From JANWXD01 sp037446115 (GTDB taxonomy: Bacteria; Acidobacteriota; Terriglobia; Bryobacterales; Bryobacteraceae): a stretch of DNA of 64,000 bases. The stretch covers positions 1 to 64,000 of the forward strand of contig JBBIJF010000004.1 in NCBI GenBank assembly GCA_037446115.1, in the 5' to 3' direction. Positions 1 to 9,845 of the stretch are shown here, one piece after another. Numbering within the stretch: the first letter of the stretch is position 1; the number at the start of each line of letters is the position of its first letter. The notes beneath the pieces are model-generated. The model searched no databases. It saw only the letters and a program-made list of their open reading frames with translations, and was not told the origin of the DNA. Both the position numbers and the translations under genes were made by a program.

Positions 1-124
1 GCGGGTTCTTCTTCGACAATACCCGCGTGATCGCCGCCGTCAGCGTCGTCTTGCCGTGATCAATGTGCCCGATCGTCCCTACGTTGACGTGCGGCTTGCT
101 GCGATCGAATTTCTCCTTGGCCAT
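1..124 (-). CDS. tuf: Elongation factor Tu, N-terminal fragment (cut by window edge)
   Basis: This is the first 41 codons of EF-Tu, the GTPase that delivers aminoacyl-tRNA to the ribosome. The translation begins MAKEKFDRSKPHVNVGTIGH and continues into the P-loop GHIDHGKTT (residues 19-27), an EF-Tu signature. The ATG lies at 124-122, with AGGAGAG upstream in the gap after fusA. It is the last visible gene of the rpsL-rpsG-fusA-tuf operon, and the remainder lies outside the window. Identity is certain from the family signature. Completeness cannot be judged. Confidence 0.96.
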   Translation of the reverse strand, partial: MAKEKFDRSKPHVNVGTIGHIDHGKTTLTAAITRVLSKKNP

Positions 125-151
125 AGTGATGGACTCTCCTGTTTCTCCTGA

Positions 152-2245
<2,094 letters not shown>

Positions 2246-2253
2246 CGTTCCAA

Positions 2254-2724
2254 TCACCACCGGTAGTGCGCAAAGGCCTTGTTGGCCTCCGCCATCCGGT
2301 GCACATCCTCTTTCTTCTTGATGGCGCCGCCGCGCATGTTGGCGGCATCCACGAGCTCATTGGCGAGCTTTTCCGGCATTCCCTTTTCAGGGCGCAGCCG
2401 GGCGTTTTGGATCAGCCAGCGGATCGCCAGGCTGGTGCGGCGGTTCTGCGGCACTTCGACAGGGACCTGATAGTTGGCCCCGCCCACGCGCCGGGTCTTC
2501 ACCTCCAGCACCGGCTTGCAGTTCTCCACCGCCTTCTTGAACAGCTTCAGCGGATCCTCACCCGTGCGCTCCTGAATCCGGCTCATGGCCTCATAAAAGA
2601 TCCGCTGGGAGACGGTCTTCTTGCCGTCCCACATCATGCAGTTGATGAACTTGGCCGCCAGCGTGGAGTTGTAAACCGGATCGGGCGCAATCTCCCGCGG
2701 CTCGGGTCTTCGTCGGCGTGGCAT
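2254..2724 (-). CDS. rpsG: 30S ribosomal protein S7
   Basis: S7 nucleates assembly of the 30S head by binding the 3' major domain of 16S rRNA. The 156-residue product has the standard length and S7 sequence throughout (start MPRRRRPEPREIAPDP, end AEANKAFAHYRW). The frame is open upstream to 2796, but that stretch overlaps rpsL and is not S7-like, so the ATG at 2724 was chosen. It lies 4 bases after the rpsL stop, so translation is probably coupled. In many bacteria S7 is the translational repressor of this operon; whether it is here cannot be told. Confidence 0.97.
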   Translation of the reverse strand: MPRRRRPEPREIAPDPVYNSTLAAKFINCMMWDGKKTVSQRIFYEAMSRIQERTGEDPLKLFKKAVENCKPVLEVKTRRVGGANYQVPVEVPQNRRTSLAIRWLIQNARLRPEKGMPEKLANELVDAANMRGGAIKKKEDVHRMAEANKAFAHYRW

Positions 2725-2728
2725 GGTT

Positions 2729-3103
2729 TTACGACTTCGGCCTCTTGGCGCCGTACTTGGACCGGCCTTGTCTGCGGTCCGCGACGCCGGCTGCATCCAG
2801 GGTGCCCCGGATGACGTGGTAGCGCACGCCCGGCAGATCCTTGACGCGCCCTCCGCGGATCAGCACCATGGAGTGCTCCTGCAGATTGTGCCCCACGCCC
2901 GGGATGTACGTGGTCACCTCGATGCCGTTGGTCAGCCGCACGCGCGCCACCTTGCGCAGCGCCGAGTTCGGCTTCTTCGGCGTGGTGGTGTACACCCGCG
3001 TGCACACACCCCGCTTTTGCGGACATCCCTGCAACGCCGGGCTCGCCGTCTTGTAACGCGGACGCTTCCGGCCCTTGCGCACGAGCTGATTAAACGTCGG
3101 CAC
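2729..3103 (-). CDS. rpsL: 30S ribosomal protein S12
   Basis: S12 sits at the decoding centre and controls translational accuracy. The 124-residue product matches S12 over its full length, including the conserved loops TTTPKKPNSALRKVARVRL and VRYHVIRGTLDAAG. Lys in TPKKPNS corresponds to the region mutated in streptomycin resistance in other bacteria; the sequence here is the ordinary wild-type form. The start codon is GTG (3103-3101), preceded by GAGG about 8 bases upstream. First gene of the str operon, about 235 bases downstream of the predicted promoter. Confidence 0.97.
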   Translation of the reverse strand: MPTFNQLVRKGRKRPRYKTASPALQGCPQKRGVCTRVYTTTPKKPNSALRKVARVRLTNGIEVTTYIPGVGHNLQEHSMVLIRGGRVKDLPGVRYHVIRGTLDAAGVADRRQGRSKYGAKRPKS

Positions 3104-3553
3104 CAGTTTTCCTCAGTCCCAAACTGGATCTGTTGTTCCAACCCCAGGCCGCAGTCCGCTGCGGCCCTTCCGAACACAGACGCGCCGTCTCCGGCGCCTC
3201 CATGTGATGTGCGAGGGTAACTCCGGACAAGCCCATGCTCCGGCGGCTTGCCGATCCGCCGGAACCTCGGGGCCGGCCCCCGCGCGAGCTGTCCGCCGAC
3301 AACACTCACACGGGAGCTTGCAAGCTAACTCGCCAAACCTACCTCAGCATAGCTGAAACGTGCGGATGCTGTCAACGGGCCCCGCAACTTGCCCTCCCCC
3401 AGTTCTTGATGCCGGTCAGCGGAGGGCCGGGCGCCCCGGAAAAAGGCCCCGCAAACCGGCTTTTTCCTATCCAGGCACATGGTGACCCACCCCGGCTGCG
3501 CGCCTTCGGGTCGGAGACATCAACCCACCGCTCTCCGTGCGAACCTGAAAGAC
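3104..3553. other. Intergenic region: str operon leader plus upstream of the UvrC-like gene
   Basis: This 450-base stretch separates divergent rpsL and the UvrC-like gene. It holds the str promoter (3346-3375) and a perfect 8-bp stem with a 4-base loop at 3147-3166 (GGCCGCAG / CTGCGGCC) inside the rpsL leader. The stem has no T-run, so it is not an obvious terminator; it could be a leader structure for regulation or attenuation. The frame of the downstream + gene stays open back to an ATG at 3479, but that extra 25-residue stretch looks non-coding. No convincing promoter was found for the + strand gene. Confidence 0.5.
3346..3375 (-). promoter_or_regulatory. Sigma-70-type promoter of the str operon
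   Basis: On the minus strand TTGACA (3375-3370) and TATGCT (3351-3346) are separated by 18 bases, close to the housekeeping consensus. Transcription would start near 3339 and give a leader of roughly 235 bases before rpsL. The location fits a strong ribosomal-protein promoter. The assignment rests on motif match only. Confidence 0.75.
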
Positions 3554-4702
3554 ATGGAGGGCCTGCTGCCGGACGCCACCATCGAGGTCGGGGGCGATGC
3601 ATCCCTCCTCGATGCAGCCATCGAAGCGGCGCCGGAGGCGCCCGCCGTCTTTCTGATCTGGCCGCGGGAGGGCAGTCCCTATCTGGCGCGAACCACGGCC
3701 CTGAAGCGCCGCCTCCGCCGCCTGCTCGGCGAGCGCGCCCAGCCGGGCCGGCTTCTCTATCTGCGCCCCTTGGCGCACCGGATCGAATACCGCCTCACCG
3801 CCTCCCGGCTGGAAACCAACCTCGTGCTCTACACGTGGGCGCGCCGGCACTTCCCCGAGACCTACGTCAGCCTGCTGAAGTTGCGCATGCCCCCTTACGT
3901 GAAGCTCATCCTTTCCAATCGCTTTCCCCGCTGTCAGATCACCAGGCGCCTGGGCGGCGCCCGCGCCCTCTATTACGGCCCCTTCCGTAATCGCGCCTCA
4001 GCCGAACAGTTCCAAAACCGCTTCCTCGATCTGTTCCAAATCCGCCGCTGTGAAGAAGATCTCGATCCCTCGCCGCAGCATCCGGGCTGCATCTACGGTG
4101 AAATGAACCTGTGCCTGCGGCCCTGTCAGGCCGCAGTCACCGAAGAGGAATACCGCAGCGAGGTGGCCCGCGTCATGGAATTCCTCATGACGGACGGCCG
4201 CTCGCTCCAGGCCAGCGTCACGCGCGCCCGGGACCGGCTGAGCGAAGAGCTGAACTTCGAGGAGGCCGCCCGCCAGCACCGGACGCTCGAAAAGATCGAG
4301 GAAACACTCAGACTCCGCGACGAGCTGGCGCGCGACGTCGAGCGCCTGCACGGCGTCGCCGTCACGCGCGCCACCGCACCCATGACGGTCCTGCTCTGGT
4401 TCTTGATTGCGGGAACCTGGCAGGCGCCGCGTCCGTTTCCGCTCCAACCGCCCGACGGCAGAAGCGTCTCCCTCGACTCCCGGTTGCGAGACCTTGCCGC
4501 TTCGCTCGCGCCCGAGAAGGCTACCCCGCGACAGCGGCAGGAACATCTGGCACTGCTGGCCCGCTGGTATTACTCGAGCTTTCGCGACGGCGAATGGATC
4601 CCCTTCGACAGCCTGGACGCCATTCCCTACCGGCGCCTCGTGCACGCCATATCGCGCCTGGCCCGCGCCGGGGAGGCGCCGCCGTCCGGAGCCGGCGCCT
4701 AA
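3554..4702 (+). CDS. UvrC-like protein with degenerate GIY-YIG domain and no C-terminal nuclease
   Basis: The 382-residue product resembles the N-terminal half of excinuclease subunit UvrC. In the expected order it shows a GIY-YIG-like region (residues about 30-58), the conserved YYGPF patch (140-144), four cysteines C166, C179, C187 and C191 with the spacing known for the UvrC Fe-S cluster region, and a UVR segment (about 220-255). The nuclease signature is degraded: the GIY and YIG positions read AVF and YLA (Y43-L44-A45). The RNase H-like and helix-hairpin-helix domains of true UvrC (about 600 residues) are missing. The start at 3554 is chosen because sequence upstream of it is unlike protein, although an ATG at 3479 is in frame. 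It overlaps the converging ThuA gene by 4 bases. Function is unknown; possibly a DNA-binding or UvrB-interacting paralogue. Confidence 0.75.
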   Translation: MEGLLPDATIEVGGDASLLDAAIEAAPEAPAVFLIWPREGSPYLARTTALKRRLRRLLGERAQPGRLLYLRPLAHRIEYRLTASRLETNLVLYTWARRHFPETYVSLLKLRMPPYVKLILSNRFPRCQITRRLGGARALYYGPFRNRASAEQFQNRFLDLFQIRRCEEDLDPSPQHPGCIYGEMNLCLRPCQAAVTEEEYRSEVARVMEFLMTDGRSLQASVTRARDRLSEELNFEEAARQHRTLEKIEETLRLRDELARDVERLHGVAVTRATAPMTVLLWFLIAGTWQAPRPFPLQPPDGRSVSLDSRLRDLAASLAPEKATPRQRQEHLALLARWYYSSFRDGEWIPFDSLDAIPYRRLVHAISRLARAGEAPPSGAGA

Positions 4703-6168
4703 CGCTTGCCCGCTGCCCAGTCCACGGCGTTCTTCAAGAGCTTGCGGTAGCCCGGATGAATGTGCGTCAAGCGATCGTGGCCGGGCTGAATGTATACCAC
4801 GCGCGATTTCGAGTACGGACTCACCCAGGCCACCGGCCCGTCGCTCCGTGGATGATCCGTGCGCAGCAGCACCGTAACCTGCGCTGAAATCCACAGGCCC
4901 TTGTAGGTTTCGTCCCAAAGGTGCAGGCGCCCTACGCCGGCCACCACAGGGTGCTGCGCGGCCGGAGACACGAAAATCTCCTCATCATGCTTGTAGGTGG
5001 AAGCCGGGCGACCCGCCTCCGGCTTGAGCAAATACTTGCCGCCGACCAGCTCCTTCCAGTACCACTCCCAGTCGTTGTAGGCGGCGATGGCATGGTGTAA
5101 CACGACGATCCCTTTGCCGCTTTCGGCAAAATCCCGAAGGTGCTTTCGCTCGACTTCGCCGATTTCCTGCGGCATGTCATAGAGCACCAGCACGTCGTAG
5201 CGCGGGCGCAAGTCCCTGCGATAGGCTTCGCGTTGGGACGCGGCGTGATCCCAGTTCAGGTCCGGATGGCCCTCAAAGAGCGTGTAAAACGAAGTGTCGT
5301 AATCGTGTCCCCCCGTGACGACGAGAACTCGCGTCCGCGCCCCCGAGGGGCGCGCCGGATCCACCCACGCCGGCAGGGTCACCGCACCCGTGGCGGCCCA
5401 CTCCGCACCCCTCAGAAAAGTCGTGGCAAAGCCCGGTTCGAACATGGCGGCCAGATCGTGGCCGAGAGTGGAATGAAACACCCGGCCCTTGCCGTAGGCC
5501 ACCGTCCACAGAATCGGCTCGTCCTTGCCTGTGCCGCCCATTTTCGGGTCATCGTAGGCCACGGCGAGCACGCGGGCCTCCGGCCGCATCCGCATGTTGT
5601 GGTACAGCTCGTCGGTGGCCCAGAATTCCGGCTCCATCCCTCGCGCCACCGGATGCTCCCGATCCGTGAAGCGCACCCGGAAGGAGTGCCGCTCCCCGTG
5701 GCCCGTGCGCGGCTCATCGAGCGACCACACGCCGCCGATCATGCGCGCGTACTCCGGCCAAGGAGCTTCCAGGATCGTGGTCCGCACGTGCCGGTCGCCG
5801 AGCACGGGCAACCCGTGGAAGGCGTACGCCGCCCCGTGCAGCACGACCAGGCCTTTGCCGGAACGGACGAACGCTTCCACCGCCTGCTCGGTGGCGGCCC
5901 CCCAGCGCGGACCGTTGTAATCCAGCACCAGAACGTCGTAGGCGCGCAAGGTGTCGGCAGTGGTCCCCGCCGGCTCCTCGACCACGCGCACGTCGAAGCG
6001 GCCGCTCGCCACCATCAGGTGGCGCAGAAAGGGGGTACTCTCGCGCCAGTCGTGATTATTACGACCGGAGAAAATCAGCGCCCGCAGCTTGCCCGGCTGG
6101 AATAGCGGAATCGTAACTTGCGAGGCAGCGGGCACGGCAACCGCCGCCGCCAGCAGCAGAGCTCGCAT
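4699..6168 (-). CDS. Exported protein with two tandem ThuA-like domains
   Basis: A 489-residue protein with a signal peptide (MRALLLAAAVAVPAASQ) and two ThuA (trehalose-utilisation, class I glutamine-amidotransferase-like fold) domains in series. The first is about residues 25-245 (LRALIFSGRNNHDWRES...), the second about 262-489 (TRVLVVTGGHDYDTSFYTLFEGHPDLNW). Both contain a repeated DVLVL-(x)-Y and GKG(I/L)VVLHHA-type core. The ATG at 6168 has GAGG about 8 bases upstream. It follows the aldo/keto reductase by 14 bases, so they are probably co-transcribed. ThuA-like proteins are common in carbohydrate-active gene sets, but their reaction is not generally established. Confidence 0.85.
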   Translation of the reverse strand: MRALLLAAAVAVPAASQVTIPLFQPGKLRALIFSGRNNHDWRESTPFLRHLMVASGRFDVRVVEEPAGTTADTLRAYDVLVLDYNGPRWGAATEQAVEAFVRSGKGLVVLHGAAYAFHGLPVLGDRHVRTTILEAPWPEYARMIGGVWSLDEPRTGHGERHSFRVRFTDREHPVARGMEPEFWATDELYHNMRMRPEARVLAVAYDDPKMGGTGKDEPILWTVAYGKGRVFHSTLGHDLAAMFEPGFATTFLRGAEWAATGAVTLPAWVDPARPSGARTRVLVVTGGHDYDTSFYTLFEGHPDLNWDHAASQREAYRRDLRPRYDVLVLYDMPQEIGEVERKHLRDFAESGKGIVVLHHAIAAYNDWEWYWKELVGGKYLLKPEAGRPASTYKHDEEIFVSPAAQHPVVAGVGRLHLWDETYKGLWISAQVTVLLRTDHPRSDGPVAWVSPYSKSRVVYIQPGHDRLTHIHPGYRKLLKNAVDWAAGKR

Positions 6169-6182
6169 CCTGGGACCTCGCC

Positions 6183-7151
6183 TCAGCGATTGTACTTCGG
6201 CGTCACCCCGCGCAGCCCGTCCCAGACGCGGTCGCAGGCCGCCACGGCTTCCGGCGGAAGCGGACCTTCCTCGAGCGCCGCCAGGTTCTGCTCGAGCTGC
6301 TCCAGGCGCGAAGCGCCCAGGATGATGCAGTCCGCTGCGGTGTGATGCAGCAGCCAGTTCAGCGCCAAGCTCACCAGGGACCGGCCCGCCCCCTCGGCGA
6401 TCTGCCTCAGCTTCTCGACCGCCTCGAAGTAAGCCGGGTGCCAGTAGCGGTCCAGGTACATCTGGTTGCCGTCGAAGCGCGTTCCGGGAAGCGGAGCTTC
6501 CTGCCGGTGCTTGCCCGTCAGCAGGCCGCCGGCCAGCGGGTTGTAGACGACCGTGGAGATGCCGAACTCCCCGGCCATCGGGAGGAACTCCTGCTCGATG
6601 CCGCGCGCCAGCAGGTTGTACATCGGCTGGCTGACCCACGCCGGCCTCCAGCCGTTTTTCTCCGCCAGCCACAGCATCCGCACCACCTGCCAGCTTGCGT
6701 AATTGGAACTGCCCGGCCACCGCACCTTCCCTTGGCGGACTAGTTCCTCCATCGCCTCCAGCGTCTCCTCGAGCGGCACGTCGTAGTCGGGCTGATGCAG
6801 GTAGTAGATGTCCAGATAGTCCGTGCCCAGACGCCGGAGGCTGTCTTCGACGGCACGGAAAACGGCCCGCCGCGACAGACCGCTTTCGTCGGCTCCCTCG
6901 CCCATCTTGCCCCGGACCTTGCTGGCGAGGATCACATCCTTGCGCCGGGCGCCCAGAGCCTTCCCCAGAATCATCTCCGAGCGCCCTTGATGGTAAATAT
7001 TGGCGGTGTCGAAAAAATTGATGCCGGCATCGAGGGCCCGCGCGACAATCCGCGCGGCCGCCGCTTCGTCCGTCTGCCCACCGAAGGTCATGGTGCCCAG
7101 GCAGGCGCGGGACACGCTCAGATCGGTGTGTTTCAATCGAATCGTCTGCAT
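6183..7151 (-). CDS. Aldo/keto reductase
   Basis: A 322-residue NAD(P)H-dependent oxidoreductase of the AKR superfamily with a TIM-barrel fold. The catalytic tetrad is visible: Asp and Tyr in DTANIYHQG, Lys in ILASKVRG and His in YYLHQPD. The C-terminal cofactor-binding sequence is CIILGASRLEQLEQNL. The start MQTIRLKHTDL at 7151 is preceded by GGGAGGG. It lies 28 bases after the PhoD-like gene and 14 bases before the ThuA-like gene, suggesting a three-gene operon. Members of this group act on sugars, aldehydes or ketosteroids; the substrate here cannot be told. Confidence 0.9.
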   Translation of the reverse strand: MQTIRLKHTDLSVSRACLGTMTFGGQTDEAAAARIVARALDAGINFFDTANIYHQGRSEMILGKALGARRKDVILASKVRGKMGEGADESGLSRRAVFRAVEDSLRRLGTDYLDIYYLHQPDYDVPLEETLEAMEELVRQGKVRWPGSSNYASWQVVRMLWLAEKNGWRPAWVSQPMYNLLARGIEQEFLPMAGEFGISTVVYNPLAGGLLTGKHRQEAPLPGTRFDGNQMYLDRYWHPAYFEAVEKLRQIAEGAGRSLVSLALNWLLHHTAADCIILGASRLEQLEQNLAALEEGPLPPEAVAACDRVWDGLRGVTPKYNR

Positions 7152-7179
7152 CGTCTCGGCGCCCTCCCCATCGCGCCGC

Positions 7180-9801
7180 TCAGGGCCTGGTCCGTTGCCC
7201 GCGCAGTTCCCTGACGATGCCGCGATCCGGGTCCGTGAGGCGCACGGTGTAGACCCCCGGCCGGAACACACGCGGGCGGAAGCGACGCCCGCGGATGCGC
7301 ACCGTATAGACAATCTCTCCGGAAAGCTCATCCACAACCTGCACGACCGGGTCGTCGAAGCCCGCATCCGGCAGCGGAGGCAGAGCCGGCCCGGTTCGAG
7401 GAAAGCCGTTGTCGAGCTGCTCGATGACGATCGGCCAGCCGGGATACGGCCTGGCTCCGGCTGCCGAAGGATCCACCCAGCGCGGCCAGTTGGCCAGCGT
7501 GATGCGCCGCGTCGCCCGCTCCAGAATGATGATCCCGTAGCCGGGCGCCCGGCTGTGCAAGGCGGGCGGATCAGCATCCACCTGGATCGGATTCGCCACC
7601 GCGTGCACGGTCATCTTGTTGCCGAATCCGTCCAGAAACTCTCCGGTGTTGCGAGGTGCGCCCGGCTTGCGGTTCCGGCCCGGCCGTGAGGGAAACCAGC
7701 GCCGGGGGAACACGTTGGCCACCGAGGGCACCGAGATCGCCCACGGTCCGTCGTTCCAGTCGTCAATGCCGTACTGGATCGTGCTCCCCAGGTGCTGGTC
7801 GCCGGCTATGTGCAGCGCGAAGGCTTTGCGCATCAGCCGCAAGGCGCGGTTGCGCGGCGTCTGGGGCCAGCTGTTGGAATCGTGATCCATGACCGGCTCT
7901 TCGTTGTCCGGATATTCGCCCGGCTTCAGGATCCGCAGCTTGGGGGTCACCGCATCCGAAGTCGTGCCGCGGGGCAACGTCACCACGTCCGCAAACGGCG
8001 TCTGGGAGATCACCACTTTCATCCACGCCCCGCCGGACCAGTCCGCGGCCCATGCTTCCAGAAACTTCTCCTGGCGCGGTCCCAGCAGCTCGGCGCCCGC
8101 CACGTCCCCCTCCCGCGCCGCATCGTAGGCGGGGTTCTGGGGCCAGCCGTTGATGATCCGCGCCTGAGGCAGCAGAACCTTGGGTGCCGATTTCCACTTG
8201 CGGTCTTCGAGCACCGCGAAACTCACGCCGCCGTAGAGCAGCTCGCAGTAGTACACCGTGATGCCCTGCTCGACGGGAGTGGGGTCGTAGGGATCGGGCA
8301 GGTGGCTGGTCTGCGTGCGCTGGACCATGTTCACCCATTCGGCGGGCATGGTGTAGCCTCCCTGATCCTGTCCCTCAAAACCGGTACCTTCGGCACGGCG
8401 GCCGCCGGCGCCCCAGAGGTTGCCGTGATAGACGTCATGGTCGTCCGGGATGACGATGGCCGGAATCTCCCGGAGCAGATCCCGGTATTCCCAGCCGAAC
8501 AGATACCACTTGCGCAGATAATCGAGGACGGCGGCGGCGAGCGGTTCCCGCTGCGTGCCGTACTCGCCCACGCGCTCATAGATGTTGTCGCCCGTGAACG
8601 CAAGCAGGTCCGGCCGGAAAAAACTCACGTGCCGCACGACGTCCGCATGAGGAAAACCGAAGTCGTTGTTTCCGGTGAAAGCCGCCACGACGATCTGCGG
8701 CTTGTCCGTCGGATCCTTGCGGATCCGGCCTTCGAAACTGCACTCGGTTTCGCGGCCGGCGCCGTCGCGCATGGCGTACAGCACGCGGTAGGGCGTGTCG
8801 CGCGTGTCGTCCCAGCGGGCCACTCGAAAGGTCGCGGTGCGGGAGAGCGGATCCACAGGCGCCTGGGCGATGGTCTCCCAGGAACCAGCTTGCTTCCGGA
8901 TCTGAAGCAAAACCTGCCGTTCAGGGTCATCCACCGGCGCCATCTGCACCGTCAGCTTGAGCACGCCCCGGCTGAGCGTGTAGAGCGTGAACAAGATCGG
9001 TCCGAAGGCGCGCTCCTCGAAGGCCGCCACCTTGCTGCCGGAAACCTGCCAGTCGCGGAACCAGAACCGAAGCGTACCGCCGCGCTGCGTGCCCGGCCTG
9101 GCGGCAAAATCCGGAGTCAACTCCGACCTCCGGGGCGACGCCGGCACCGGGCCTGAGCTGCAAACCAACGCTATGCCGCCGGGAAGCCAGTCGGCCGGAA
9201 CCTGCTCGCGCACCAGCCGCGCGATCCGGCGCCCGCCCGGCGAACGCGCCTCGAGCGTAAGTCCGTAACCTGTCCCGGACGGAGCCGCCTGCAGAGACAG
9301 CTCCAGTTGCTCCGGGGGCGCGCCCAGCGCCGCGCTCCCCGCTTCCGGCGTGCCGATGAAGAGTCTTCCCTCGGCAGTCACGCCGGCATTCAGACCGTCG
9401 CCCCGCACGGCGCTGTCGCGGTAATCGCGAAAGTAACCGCGGATCCCGACCCGGAATCCCACATACCCTTCACCCAACGGAAAGGCATCCTCCTCGAGCC
9501 GCCCCAGCCTGACGCGCGTCTCGAATTCGCCCGCCCGTGGCAGAATCTCCCGGGTCAACAGAAACACGTTGCGGTCCCCTCCCGCCACGAAGCACTCCAG
9601 CCGGCCCCTCCGGATGCGCCAGTCCTGAAGCGGGTTGGTCCAGTACTCGGGACCGGCCCACGACCGCTCAATATCCGCCGGCCAGGCGCTGCGAAATGCC
9701 GCAGTTTCCTGCCCGCGGGCGGTGGCCGCGAACCCGCCCAGCGCGCCGGCGAATTCCCGACGGCTGAGACTGTGACTCGACCGACCGGCCTCGAACGGCA
9801 T
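7180..9801 (-). CDS. PhoD-like metallophosphatase with Tat-type leader
   Basis: An 873-residue protein with a twin-arginine leader near the N-terminus (SLSRREFAGALGGFAAT, matching S-R-R-x-F), so export as a folded metalloprotein is expected. The N-terminal 370 residues are beta-rich and of unclear role. The catalytic part of the PhoD/alkaline phosphatase D superfamily follows, with metal-binding motifs FTGDNIYE, IPDDHDVYHGN and HIAGDQHLG. The C-terminal tail resembles a beta-sandwich extension. The family hydrolyses phosphate mono- or diesters using Ca/Fe or related metals. The start at 9801 lies 44 bases from the divergent cytochrome gene. First gene of a group with the aldo/keto reductase and ThuA-like genes. 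The unusual length for PhoD comes mainly from the N-terminal extension. Confidence 0.85.
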   Translation of the reverse strand: MPFEAGRSSHSLSRREFAGALGGFAATARGQETAAFRSAWPADIERSWAGPEYWTNPLQDWRIRRGRLECFVAGGDRNVFLLTREILPRAGEFETRVRLGRLEEDAFPLGEGYVGFRVGIRGYFRDYRDSAVRGDGLNAGVTAEGRLFIGTPEAGSAALGAPPEQLELSLQAAPSGTGYGLTLEARSPGGRRIARLVREQVPADWLPGGIALVCSSGPVPASPRRSELTPDFAARPGTQRGGTLRFWFRDWQVSGSKVAAFEERAFGPILFTLYTLSRGVLKLTVQMAPVDDPERQVLLQIRKQAGSWETIAQAPVDPLSRTATFRVARWDDTRDTPYRVLYAMRDGAGRETECSFEGRIRKDPTDKPQIVVAAFTGNNDFGFPHADVVRHVSFFRPDLLAFTGDNIYERVGEYGTQREPLAAAVLDYLRKWYLFGWEYRDLLREIPAIVIPDDHDVYHGNLWGAGGRRAEGTGFEGQDQGGYTMPAEWVNMVQRTQTSHLPDPYDPTPVEQGITVYYCELLYGGVSFAVLEDRKWKSAPKVLLPQARIINGWPQNPAYDAAREGDVAGAELLGPRQEKFLEAWAADWSGGAWMKVVISQTPFADVVTLPRGTTSDAVTPKLRILKPGEYPDNEEPVMDHDSNSWPQTPRNRALRLMRKAFALHIAGDQHLGSTIQYGIDDWNDGPWAISVPSVANVFPRRWFPSRPGRNRKPGAPRNTGEFLDGFGNKMTVHAVANPIQVDADPPALHSRAPGYGIIILERATRRITLANWPRWVDPSAAGARPYPGWPIVIEQLDNGFPRTGPALPPLPDAGFDDPVVQVVDELSGEIVYTVRIRGRRFRPRVFRPGVYTVRLTDPDRGIVRELRGQRTRP

Positions 9802-9817
9802 AAGCTTTCATAGTAAT

Positions 9818-9832
9818 GTGTTCACTGATCAC
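9818..9832. promoter_or_regulatory. Near-palindrome between the phosphatase and cytochrome genes
   Basis: The sequence GTGTTCACTGATCAC is an imperfect inverted repeat: 6 of 7 position pairs match around a central base. It lies in the 44-base divergent gap, directly upstream of the AGGAGG of the cytochrome gene. It could be an operator for either gene, and it has the general look of a dimeric regulator site. No protein can be assigned. Confidence 0.35.
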
Positions 9833-9845
9833 CAGGAGGCCGGCA

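Noticed and set aside
6183..6720. Apparent N-terminal extension of the ThuA-like protein through the aldo/keto reductase
   Set aside because: The sequence is out of frame with the reductase and unlike protein. A signal peptide and SD at 6168 give a better start.
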